From Actinocrinis sp035653575 (GTDB lineage Bacteria; Actinomycetota; Actinomycetes; Streptomycetales; Catenulisporaceae): 64,000 nt of DNA. Where the stretch lies: NCBI RefSeq assembly GCF_035653575.1, contig NZ_DASRBQ010000181.1, positions 30,243-94,242 of the forward strand, written 5' to 3'. Shown one piece after another: positions 1 through 7,243 of this stretch (positions within the stretch are counted from its first letter, which is position 1; each line of letters begins with the position of its first letter). The notes beneath the pieces are model-generated. The model did no database searches, was not told the origin of the DNA, and worked only from the letters and a program-made list of their open reading frames with translations. The translations under genes and the position numbers were made by a program.

Positions 1-1
1 G

Positions 2-1552
2 GCCGTGCGCCAGCGCCGCTCCTACGCCCAGTCCCTGCCCAAGGCCCGTGCCCGCGCGTTCGCCGCGCTCAAGATCGAGGCGATCCTCGACACCCCGGTC
101 AACATCGTGGTCACCTGCGACCCGACCCGTGGCGGCCGGCACACCCTCGGCCGCTACTCCCAGCCGATGATGGCCCCGTTCTCCTCCTGCCTGGCGGTGG
201 AGAACCTGTGGCTGGCCGCCCGCGCCGAAGGACTGGGCGTCGGCTGGGTGTCCTTCTTCGACGAGCGGGAACTCGCCGCGGTCCTGGACCTGCCCGATCA
301 CCTGCAGGTCGTGGCGTATCTTTGCGTCGGATATGTCAAGTCCTTCCCCCAGGAGCCGGAACTGGCCGGAGCCGGATGGGCCAAACGCCGCCCGTTGGCG
401 TGGGCCGTGCACGAGGAGCGCTTCGGGCGCCGCGCGCTGCCCGGCGCGCAGCCGATCTCGCTGCTCAACGAGACCGTCGACGCGATCCGCGGCCTGGACC
501 CCGAGGCCCTGGCCGCCGCGCGGGACCGCCAGTCGCGGATGACCAAGCCGCCCGGGTCGCTCGGCGTCCTGGAGGCGGTTTCCGAGCAGCTGGCCGGGCT
601 CGCCGGAGCCTGCCCGCCGCCGCTGCCCGAGCCCGCGGCTCTCGCGGTGTTCGCCGCGGACCACGGCGTGCACGCCCAGGGCGTGACCCCCTGGCCGCAG
701 GAGGTCACCGCGCAGATGGTCGCGAACTTCCTGGCCGGCGGCGCGGTGGTCAACGCGTTCGCCAAGCAGGTCGGCGCCGAGGTGTGCGTCGTGGACGTCG
801 GAGTGAACGCGGAACTGACCCCGCAGACCGGCCTGATCCCGCGCAAGGTGCGTTACGGGACCGCGGACATGACCCAAGGCCCCGCGCTCACCCGCGAAGA
901 GGTCGTCGCGGCCCTCGAAGCCGGGATCGAGACCGCCCGCGACCTGGTCGCGGCGGGCAACCGCTGCCTACTGACCGGGGACATGGGCATCGCCAACACC
1001 ACCGCCTCGGCCGCGCTCATCGCCGCCTTCACCGGGGCGTCCCCGGCGCAGGTGACCGGCTACGGCACCGGGATCGACGAGCAGACCTACGCCCACAAGG
1101 TCGAGGTCGTGCGCGCCGCCCTGGCGCTGCACCGGCCGGACCCGCAGGACCCGGTCGGCGTGCTGGCGGCATTCGGCGGTCTGGAACACGCGGCGCTGGC
1201 CGGATTCATCCTCGGGGCCGCGGCGCTGCGCATCCCGGTCGTGCTCGACGGCGTGATCGCCGGCGCCGCCGCGCTCGTCGCGCAGGCGCTGAGCCCCGAG
1301 GTGACGGTGGCGTGCGTCGCGGGACACCGCTCCGCGGAACCCGGGCACGCCCTCGCCCTCGAAGCCCTCGGCATCACGCCGCTGATCGACCTGGAACTGC
1401 GGCTCGGCGAAGGCTCCGGCGCGGCGCTGGCGCTACCGCTGGTCGGCGCCGCGGTACGCGCGTTGCGCGAGGTGGCGACGTTCGACGACGCCGGTGTCGC
1501 CGACGCCAGCGAGGCGAGCGTGCTACCGCCCACCGAACGGGAACGCACGTGA
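2..1552 (+). CDS. cobT: BluB-CobT fusion, 5' end outside window (DMB synthase / nicotinate-nucleotide:DMB phosphoribosyltransferase)
   Basis: The reading frame is open to the left edge, so the N-terminus is missing. The first ~140 visible codons resemble the C-terminal half of BluB, the flavin-fragmenting enzyme that makes 5,6-dimethylbenzimidazole (GGRHTLGRYSQPMM, then ENLWLAARAEGLGVGWVSFF). From about codon 150 the protein is CobT, which attaches that base to nicotinate mononucleotide: the stretch RMTKPPGSLG, the AADHGVHAQGV segment, the glycine-rich TGDMGIANTT motif and a C-terminal EGSGAAL holding the likely catalytic glutamate. The two steps are consecutive in building the lower ligand of cobalamin, so a fusion is functionally sensible. 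The stop overlaps the GTG of the next gene (GTGA), indicating translational coupling to a CysG-like protein of the same pathway. The fusion is read directly; the family assignment rests on recognised motifs. Confidence 0.9.
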   Translation, partial: AVRQRRSYAQSLPKARARAFAALKIEAILDTPVNIVVTCDPTRGGRHTLGRYSQPMMAPFSSCLAVENLWLAARAEGLGVGWVSFFDERELAAVLDLPDHLQVVAYLCVGYVKSFPQEPELAGAGWAKRRPLAWAVHEERFGRRALPGAQPISLLNETVDAIRGLDPEALAAARDRQSRMTKPPGSLGVLEAVSEQLAGLAGACPPPLPEPAALAVFAADHGVHAQGVTPWPQEVTAQMVANFLAGGAVVNAFAKQVGAEVCVVDVGVNAELTPQTGLIPRKVRYGTADMTQGPALTREEVVAALEAGIETARDLVAAGNRCLLTGDMGIANTTASAALIAAFTGASPAQVTGYGTGIDEQTYAHKVEVVRAALALHRPDPQDPVGVLAAFGGLEHAALAGFILGAAALRIPVVLDGVIAGAAALVAQALSPEVTVACVAGHRSAEPGHALALEALGITPLIDLELRLGEGSGAALALPLVGAAVRALREVATFDDAGVADASEASVLPPTERERT

Positions 1553-2811
1553 CCGTCACCCCGCCCGCGACGCCCGACCCGTACCTCGCCGGATTGCGGC
1601 TCTTCGGGCGGCGCGTCGTCGTGGTCGGCGGCGGACCGGTCGCCGCACGCCGAGTCGCCGGGCTGCTCGACGCCGGCGCACACGTCGAGCTGATCGCGCC
1701 GCACGCCACCCCGGCGCTCGACGCCCTGGCCGCGGCGGGCCGCGTGACCTGGCGCGAACGCCCCTACCAGACCGGCGACCTGGCCGACGCGTGGTACGCC
1801 GTGGCCGCGACCAACGACCAGGCGGTCAACGCCGCGGTCGCCGCCGAAGCCGAAGCCGCCCGCGTCTTCTGCTCCCGCGCCGATGACGCCGCCTCCTCCA
1901 CCGCATGGACCCCCGCGGTCGGACAACACGCCGGAGTGCAGGTCGCGGTCCTCAGCCCCGGGGTGATGCACGGCGGGGACCCGCGCCGCTCCCAGCGGGT
2001 GCGCGACGCCGTCGTCGAGGGCCTGCGCGAAGGCACCCTCAACGCCCCACGCTTCCGCGAACGCCCCGCCGGCGTCGCGCTGGTCGGCGGCGGACCCGGC
2101 GACCCGGACCTGATCACCGTGCGCGGGCGGCGGCTGCTGGCCGAAGCCGACGTCGTGGTCGCCGACCGGCTCGCCCCCCAGGCGCTGCTCGACCAGCTCG
2201 CCCCCGACGTCGAACTGGTCGACGCCGCGAAGATCCCGTACGGGCGGGCGATGGCGCAGCAGGAGATCAACCGGATCCTGATCGAGCGCGCGAAGGCCGG
2301 GAAGTTCGTGGTCCGGCTCAAGGGCGGCGACCCGTACGTGTTCGGCCGCGGCTACGAGGAGCTGATCGCCTGCACCGAGGCCGGCATCGCGGTCACCGTC
2401 GTGCCCGGGATCACCAGCTCGGTCGCCGTGCCGGCGCTGGCGGGCATCCCGGTCACGCACCGCGGGGTGGCGCACGAGTTCACCGTCGTCTCCGGGCACG
2501 TCGCCCCGGACCACCCCGACTCGCTGGTCGACTGGGCCGCGCTCGCGCAGGCGCGCGGCACGCTGGTGCTGCTGATGGCCGTCGAGCGTATCGGCGCGAT
2601 CGCACAGACCCTGATCGGTCACGGTAAAGACCCCGCGACGCCGCTGGCCGCGATCCAGGACGGCGCGCTGCCCGGTCAGCGCGCCGTGCACACCACCCTC
2701 GGGAACGCCGCGGCGGACCTCGCGGCCGCAGGCGTGCGCCCGCCGGCGATCGTCGTGCTCGGCCCGGTCGTCGCCCTGGCCCGCGACACGGCGCGCACGG
2801 CGGGGTCCTGA
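1549..2811 (+). CDS. cysG: CysG-type bifunctional protein: precorrin-2 dehydrogenase/ferrochelatase plus uroporphyrinogen-III C-methyltransferase
   Basis: The 420-residue protein starts at a GTG that overlaps the stop of the upstream gene by 4 nt. Residues ~15-160 form a Rossmann domain (RRVVVVGGGPVAARR) like the precorrin-2 oxidase/ferrochelatase part of CysG. From about residue 178 it is an SUMT domain (ALVGGGPGDPDLITVRG, YGRAMAQQEIN, VRLKGGDPYVFGRG), which methylates uroporphyrinogen III twice to give precorrin-2. The product feeds sirohaem and cobalamin, which fits the coupling to BluB-CobT. A longer in-frame ORF upstream is a shadow of the cobT region; the overlap with the cobT stop and the Rossmann N-terminus decide the start. 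Confidence 0.93.
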   Translation: MTVTPPATPDPYLAGLRLFGRRVVVVGGGPVAARRVAGLLDAGAHVELIAPHATPALDALAAAGRVTWRERPYQTGDLADAWYAVAATNDQAVNAAVAAEAEAARVFCSRADDAASSTAWTPAVGQHAGVQVAVLSPGVMHGGDPRRSQRVRDAVVEGLREGTLNAPRFRERPAGVALVGGGPGDPDLITVRGRRLLAEADVVVADRLAPQALLDQLAPDVELVDAAKIPYGRAMAQQEINRILIERAKAGKFVVRLKGGDPYVFGRGYEELIACTEAGIAVTVVPGITSSVAVPALAGIPVTHRGVAHEFTVVSGHVAPDHPDSLVDWAALAQARGTLVLLMAVERIGAIAQTLIGHGKDPATPLAAIQDGALPGQRAVHTTLGNAAADLAAAGVRPPAIVVLGPVVALARDTARTAGS

Positions 2812-2816
2812 CCGAG

Positions 2817-3653
2817 GTGCCGCTGGACCTGACCGAGCGGCTGGTGCGCCTCGAGCGGGCCGACGACCCGCGGCTGCACGACTACGTGGGCCTGACCGAC
2901 ATGCAACTGCGCACCCGTACCGAGCCGGAAGCGGGCCTGTTCATCGCCGAGGGCGAGAAAGTCATCGCGCGCGCCGTCGACGCCGGATACCCGATGCGCT
3001 CGATGCTGCTGTCCGACAAATGGCTGCCCGTCATGGGCCCGGTGCTCGAGCGCACCAGCGCGCCGGTGTACGTCGGCGCGAACGACCTGCTGGAACAAGT
3101 CACCGGATTCCATGTGCACCGCGGCGCCCTGGCTGCCATGAGCCGGCTGCCGCTGCCCGACCCCGCCGCACTCTTGGAGCGCTCGCAGCGCGTGGTGGTG
3201 CTGGAGAAGGTCAACAACCACACCAACATCGGCGCGATCTTCCGCAGCGCCGCCGCGCTCGGCATGGACGCGGTGCTGCTCGCGCCGGACTGCGCCGACC
3301 CGCTCTACCGGCGCGCGGTCCGCGTCTCGATGGGCACCGTGTTCGCGGTCCCGTACGCGCGTCTGGGCGCGGACCCCGACGGGCCGCCGTGGCCGCGCGC
3401 CCTGGACCTGCTGGCCGCGCACGGGTACCGGTGTTTGGCGCTGACCCCCGCGCCGGACGCGATCGACCTGCGTGAGCTGCGCCTCGGGCCGCAGGAGAAG
3501 GTAGCGCTGCTGCTCGGCTCCGAGGGCGAGGGACTCTCGCCGCGCGCCCTTGCGGCCTGTGACCTGAGAGTGCGCATCCCGATGGCGCCCGGAGTCGACT
3601 CGCTGAACGTCGCCGCGGCGGCCGCGGTCGCGTGCTATGCCCTGACTGGCTGA
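2817..3653 (+). CDS. SpoU/TrmH-family RNA 2'-O-ribose methyltransferase
   Basis: This 278-residue protein uses a GTG start 5 nt after the cysG-like stop. It carries the SpoU (SPOUT) signatures: motif 1 VNNHTNIGAIFRSAAALGMD, motif 2 LLLGSEGEGLSPRA and motif 3 IPMAPGVDSLNVAAAAAVA. These build the knotted SAM-binding site and the conserved Asn/Arg/Ser of 2'-O-methylation of rRNA or tRNA. An N-terminal substrate-binding part (about residues 1-120, containing FIAEGEKVIARA) is present. The exact RNA target cannot be deduced. It may simply share a transcript with the cobalamin genes because of tight spacing. Confidence 0.88.
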   Translation: MPLDLTERLVRLERADDPRLHDYVGLTDMQLRTRTEPEAGLFIAEGEKVIARAVDAGYPMRSMLLSDKWLPVMGPVLERTSAPVYVGANDLLEQVTGFHVHRGALAAMSRLPLPDPAALLERSQRVVVLEKVNNHTNIGAIFRSAAALGMDAVLLAPDCADPLYRRAVRVSMGTVFAVPYARLGADPDGPPWPRALDLLAAHGYRCLALTPAPDAIDLRELRLGPQEKVALLLGSEGEGLSPRALAACDLRVRIPMAPGVDSLNVAAAAAVACYALTG

Positions 3654-3669
3654 CAGGGCGTCACCCGGG

Positions 3670-4407
3670 TTACGCGCCGACGGCCGCGAGGCGTTCCTTG
3701 CGCAGCCGCAGGTGCCAGTTGTCATCCACCGGGGACGCGGCCGGATTGCCGTCGGCCCAGGACAGGACCAGGTCCGCGAGCGCCGGGTTGCGGGCGAGCA
3801 CCGGGCCATGCAGGTAGGTGCCCGCGATCTTCCCCGTGTGCGCGCCGTCCGTGCCGGCCCCGGCGCCGTTTCCGTTGCCGACCCGCACCGTGCCCAGCGG
3901 CCGCACGCCCTCACCCAGGTGCGTGGTGCCCATGTGGTTCTCGAATCCGGTCAGCGCGCCCAAGCCCACGCCGCCGACGATCAGCTGCGGGTCGGCGTCC
4001 GCGACCACCTCGCCGACGCAGCGCACGCTGCCGCGGTGCGAGGTCACGTCGATCAAACCCAGCGCCGGCAGCACGCCCTCCTGCTCGTCGTAGAAGGTAT
4101 GGCCCATCAGCTGGAAACCCGCGCACACCGCGAGCACCGCCGCGCCACGCTCCGTCGCCCGCGTGAGGCCCGGGTCCTTGCGCAACCGCTCGGCCGCCAG
4201 CCGCTGCGGACGGTCCTCCCCGCCGCCGATCAGGTAGATGTCGCCCTGCTGCGGGATCGGCTGGTCGCTGCGCACGTCCACCCGCTCCACCGCGTGCCCG
4301 CGCGCCTCCGCCCGGTACGCGAGGATCAGCGCATTGCCCTGATCCCCGTAGGTGGACAGCAGATCCGGATAGATCCACACGATCCGCAGTGCACTGTCAC
4401 CGGTCAT
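3670..4407 (-). CDS. gatD: GatD: glutaminase subunit of lipid II isoglutaminyl synthase
   Basis: The 245-residue protein is a class-I glutamine amidotransferase of the CobQ/CobB type. It shows the nucleophile elbow AVCAGFQLMG (Cys in VCAGFQ), a substrate loop IGGGEDRPQ and a C-terminal His (TYLHGPVLARNP). It lies 2 nt downstream of a Mur-ligase-like gene, the standard murT-gatD arrangement. GatD releases ammonia from glutamine and MurT uses it to amidate D-Glu of the lipid II stem peptide. The ATG at 4405-4407 follows the murT stop directly. The N-terminus (RIVWIYPDLLSTYGDQGNA) matches the family start. Confidence 0.93.
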   Translation of the reverse strand: MTGDSALRIVWIYPDLLSTYGDQGNALILAYRAEARGHAVERVDVRSDQPIPQQGDIYLIGGGEDRPQRLAAERLRKDPGLTRATERGAAVLAVCAGFQLMGHTFYDEQEGVLPALGLIDVTSHRGSVRCVGEVVADADPQLIVGGVGLGALTGFENHMGTTHLGEGVRPLGTVRVGNGNGAGAGTDGAHTGKIAGTYLHGPVLARNPALADLVLSWADGNPAASPVDDNWHLRLRKERLAAVGA

Positions 4408-4409
4408 GA

Positions 4410-5723
4410 TCAGGCACCCACCCTCGCGCGCAACTGCTGGAACGCCGTGTAGTTCGCGATCACGTCGATCAGCCCCTCGGGCGCCGCGTCGACGGCGGCG
4501 TCCACATCGTCGTACACGGTGAACTCGACCCCGGCGACCTGCAGGCGCACCGCCAGATCCAGGCGCCGCTGCCCGATCACCAGCACCGGCCGGCCGGCCA
4601 GGCGCGTGTAGTCCACGTCCCACAGCCAGGAGGTGTCCGTGCCGTCCGCGGACAGGGCGTTGACAGACAGCAGCACCGGATGCCCGGCGCCGCCGCCGTC
4701 GGTGCCGCCCGCGTCCGCCTCGGCCGCGACCAGGTCGAAGGTCTCCAGCCAGCCCGCGGGGTTCTTCGCCAGCAGCAGGCGCAGCCGCCGTCCCCGGTAG
4801 GTGACCGTGTCGTAGCGGCCGGCGACCGCGGTGACCTGCTCCATGCGGGAGACCGCGCGCTGCGGGTCCACGCCGAACAGGGAGGCAACTGCCGCGGCAG
4901 TGGTCGCGTTCGCGCGGTTCGCGCGGCCCGGCAGCCGCAGCCCGCCAAGCTCCACGCGCACGCCGAGCGGGTCGCGCAGCGCGTCGCCGTCCAGGCTCCA
5001 CACGGGCGCCGGACGGCGGAAGTCGCACTTCGCGCAGTGCCAGTCGGCGCTCGGGCGCTGCAGCACGCCGCCGCAGCGCGGGCAGGACCAGGCGTCCTCC
5101 TGCCACGCCTGTCCGGCCGCGACCCACACCACGTTCGCGACCTCGCCCGCGGCCCACACCACCAGCGGATCGTCGCAGTTGGCCACCACGGTGGCCGCGG
5201 TGCCGGCCAGCCCGTCGCGCCAGCGCTGGGCGAGCATCCGGGTTTCGGCGGCGCGGTCGAGCTGGTCGCGCGAGAGGTTCAGCAGCGCGATCGCCCGCGG
5301 CTTGGTCTGCGCGGCCACCGTGGGCAGGTACTTCTCGTCGACCTCGATCACGGCGTGCCGCGCGTCGCGGTCGGAGGCCATCGCGGCGGTGATTCCGGCG
5401 GGCATGTTCGCGCCCAGCGCGTTGGACACCACCGGTCCCAGCGCCCGCAGCGCCTCGGCGATCAGGCGGGTGGTGGTGGTCTTGCCGTTGGTCGCGGACA
5501 CCAGTACGCAGTCGCGTCCCGCGGTCAGCCGCGCCAGCAGTTGCGGGTCGAGGCGCAGCGCGACCCGGCCGCCGATCACCGCGCCTGAGCCGCGCCCGGC
5601 GGCGCGCGAGACCGCGCCGGTCACCTTGCTCGCCGCCACCGCGACCTTCGCCCGCGGCGGCAGCGGTGCGCCCGCCTCGCCTGCCGCGTCGTGGTCGTGC
5701 CCGCTCGCCACCGTCGTCGTCAC
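4410..5723 (-). CDS. murT: MurT: Mur-ligase subunit of lipid II isoglutaminyl synthase
   Basis: About 437 residues from a GTG at 5721-5723. An ATP-binding P-loop typical of Mur ligases is present (VLVSATNGKTTTTRLIAEAL), followed by a Mur central domain (NLSRDQLDRAAET, VVANCDDPLV). A four-cysteine zinc ribbon (CPRCGG ... HCAKC) around residues 200-225 is characteristic of MurT and absent from MurC-F. The C-terminal domain (YDDVDAAV, NYTAF) ends 2 nt before gatD. The pair acts at the inner face of the membrane on lipid II. The frame continues upstream to 5801 with Arg/Gly-rich coding, which I consider leader or shadow, so the start is a choice. Confidence 0.92.
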   Translation of the reverse strand: MTTTVASGHDHDAAGEAGAPLPPRAKVAVAASKVTGAVSRAAGRGSGAVIGGRVALRLDPQLLARLTAGRDCVLVSATNGKTTTTRLIAEALRALGPVVSNALGANMPAGITAAMASDRDARHAVIEVDEKYLPTVAAQTKPRAIALLNLSRDQLDRAAETRMLAQRWRDGLAGTAATVVANCDDPLVVWAAGEVANVVWVAAGQAWQEDAWSCPRCGGVLQRPSADWHCAKCDFRRPAPVWSLDGDALRDPLGVRVELGGLRLPGRANRANATTAAAVASLFGVDPQRAVSRMEQVTAVAGRYDTVTYRGRRLRLLLAKNPAGWLETFDLVAAEADAGGTDGGGAGHPVLLSVNALSADGTDTSWLWDVDYTRLAGRPVLVIGQRRLDLAVRLQVAGVEFTVYDDVDAAVDAAPEGLIDVIANYTAFQQLRARVGA

Positions 5724-5951
5724 CCGGTGCCCTTCCGTTCCACCGCCGCCGCGCCACGCCGAACCGGCCGGACCGCGTTGTTGAAGCGCGCCGCGGCGCA
5801 CATGCTACCGCCCGCCATGATCCGCCGTGTTACCACCGGCCACCGCTGGCCACCACCGGGCATCTCGGGCGCTGCCGTCGCTCGGTGCTCGCTGCTCGCT
5901 GCTCGCCAGCACCGGGATCCTGAAGACTGACCGGCGGGACCTGACGCCGGG

Positions 5952-7085
5952 TCAGAACAGCGCCAGGTCCGCGCACGAGCGCATGGTGCGCCGCGTCGTG
6001 CCGCCGCTGGGCGCCTGGACCTCCACCGGGTCGCCGAACTCGAACAGGTCCACGGTCACCGCGTGATCCGCCGTCGGGTCGTCCGCCGGGGTCCAGTGCG
6101 GCAGCTCCAGGCGCAGCCGCAGGATCTGCGGCCCGCCCTCGGCCGCCTCCTCGCCCGCGGTGCCGGAGAAGTCCGGGACGGCCTCGCTCACTCTTTCTGA
6201 CTCGTCCACGAACGCGGTGAGCACCAGCGTGTTCGCGCCGTGGTCGCGCAGCTGCCGGGCCAGGCGGGCCAGCAGCCGGTCCGGGTCCGCGGGCTTCGGC
6301 TTGAGCGTGACCGTGTACCCGGTCAGCACCTTCCCGTCGAACTCCTGGCGTCCCGCGGCAGTCACCGCGCCCGCCGCGCGCACCCCGGCCGCCAGCACCG
6401 CGGGCTCCGCGTAGGCGTGCACGCCGCACGCGTCGTTCTCGCTGAAGGTCTGCCAGTCGCGCTGCGGCCCGTCCTCGTCCTTCTCGTCCTGCGCATCCAG
6501 GGACTCGTCGTCCTCGGCCGCCGCGTCCGGATCGTCGACGCCGTCGAGGTCGCCCTCGGCCTCGCCGAGCAGATCGGCCTCGTCCGCCTCGGCCTCCAGC
6601 TCCGCGTCGTCGTCCAGCTCGTCCTCGTCGTCGAGTTGCGCTCCGGCCTCGAGCTCTGTGTCTTCCTCGAGCTCGGCGTCTTCCTCGAAGCCCTCGTCTT
6701 CCTCGTCTTCGACCTCATCGTCGACGGCGGAGACGACCGGCGCCGCACTGCCCGCCTTCGCGGCCGTGGCGGTCTTGCCGCCACCAAGTTGCGCCTGCAC
6801 TTCGTCGTCGAGGATCGGCGCGCGGTACACGCTGGAGCCGACGCGTACGTATTCGAACGCGTACTTGCCGCGGATCACCGTCGCGCGCGAGCGGCGCGTC
6901 TCGAAGTCCACCGCGCCCTCGCCGATCGCGGTGCCCGAGCCGTGGCGGCAGCGCCACGTGGTCGACATCGACGCGGTCTCGAGACCCGCCAGCAGCTGCG
7001 CGATCTGCTCGGCGCTGACCGCCGTGCCGCTGCCCGCGCCCGCCGCGCTCTTACCCCGCCCGAACAGCCGTATCGACGCCATCAT
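5952..7085 (-). CDS. Unknown 377-residue protein with a very acidic middle region
   Basis: I do not recognise a named family. The first ~105 residues contain a beta-rich pattern (AQLLAGLETASMSTTW, GEGAVDFETRRSRATVIRGKYAFEYVRVGSSVYRAP) reminiscent of the LppX/LprAFG lipoprotein fold, but there is no signal peptide or lipobox. Residues ~125-220 are almost continuous Glu/Asp with few hydrophobics (for example EEDEGFEEDAELEEDTELEA). The last ~160 residues resume the structured pattern, including EFDGKVLTGYTVTLKP and LRLELPHW. The acidic insert therefore splits what looks like one domain. It lies between murT and a divergently transcribed helicase, with no operon partner. The start ATG-ATG has only a weak ribosome site. 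Confidence 0.72.
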   Translation of the reverse strand: MMASIRLFGRGKSAAGAGSGTAVSAEQIAQLLAGLETASMSTTWRCRHGSGTAIGEGAVDFETRRSRATVIRGKYAFEYVRVGSSVYRAPILDDEVQAQLGGGKTATAAKAGSAAPVVSAVDDEVEDEEDEGFEEDAELEEDTELEAGAQLDDEDELDDDAELEAEADEADLLGEAEGDLDGVDDPDAAAEDDESLDAQDEKDEDGPQRDWQTFSENDACGVHAYAEPAVLAAGVRAAGAVTAAGRQEFDGKVLTGYTVTLKPKPADPDRLLARLARQLRDHGANTLVLTAFVDESERVSEAVPDFSGTAGEEAAEGGPQILRLRLELPHWTPADDPTADHAVTVDLFEFGDPVEVQAPSGGTTRRTMRSCADLALF

Positions 7086-7243
7086 GGCCCCGCAGCCTAG
7101 CGGTCCAGGCCCAGCTCCCGGTAGCCGACACCACCATCTGAACCCCGGGCGTGCCGCGCCCGCGCCCGTGTGCGCCGCCCACCGCCCGGGCCCCGCCCGC
7201 GCCGCGGCGAAAACCCGCCGCCGGCGCTGCGAGAATACCGGGC

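Noticed and set aside
1087..2691. Long minus-strand open frame opposite cobT and the CysG-like gene
   Set aside because: It is Gly/Arg/Asp-rich shadow coding; the plus-strand genes carry clear domain motifs.
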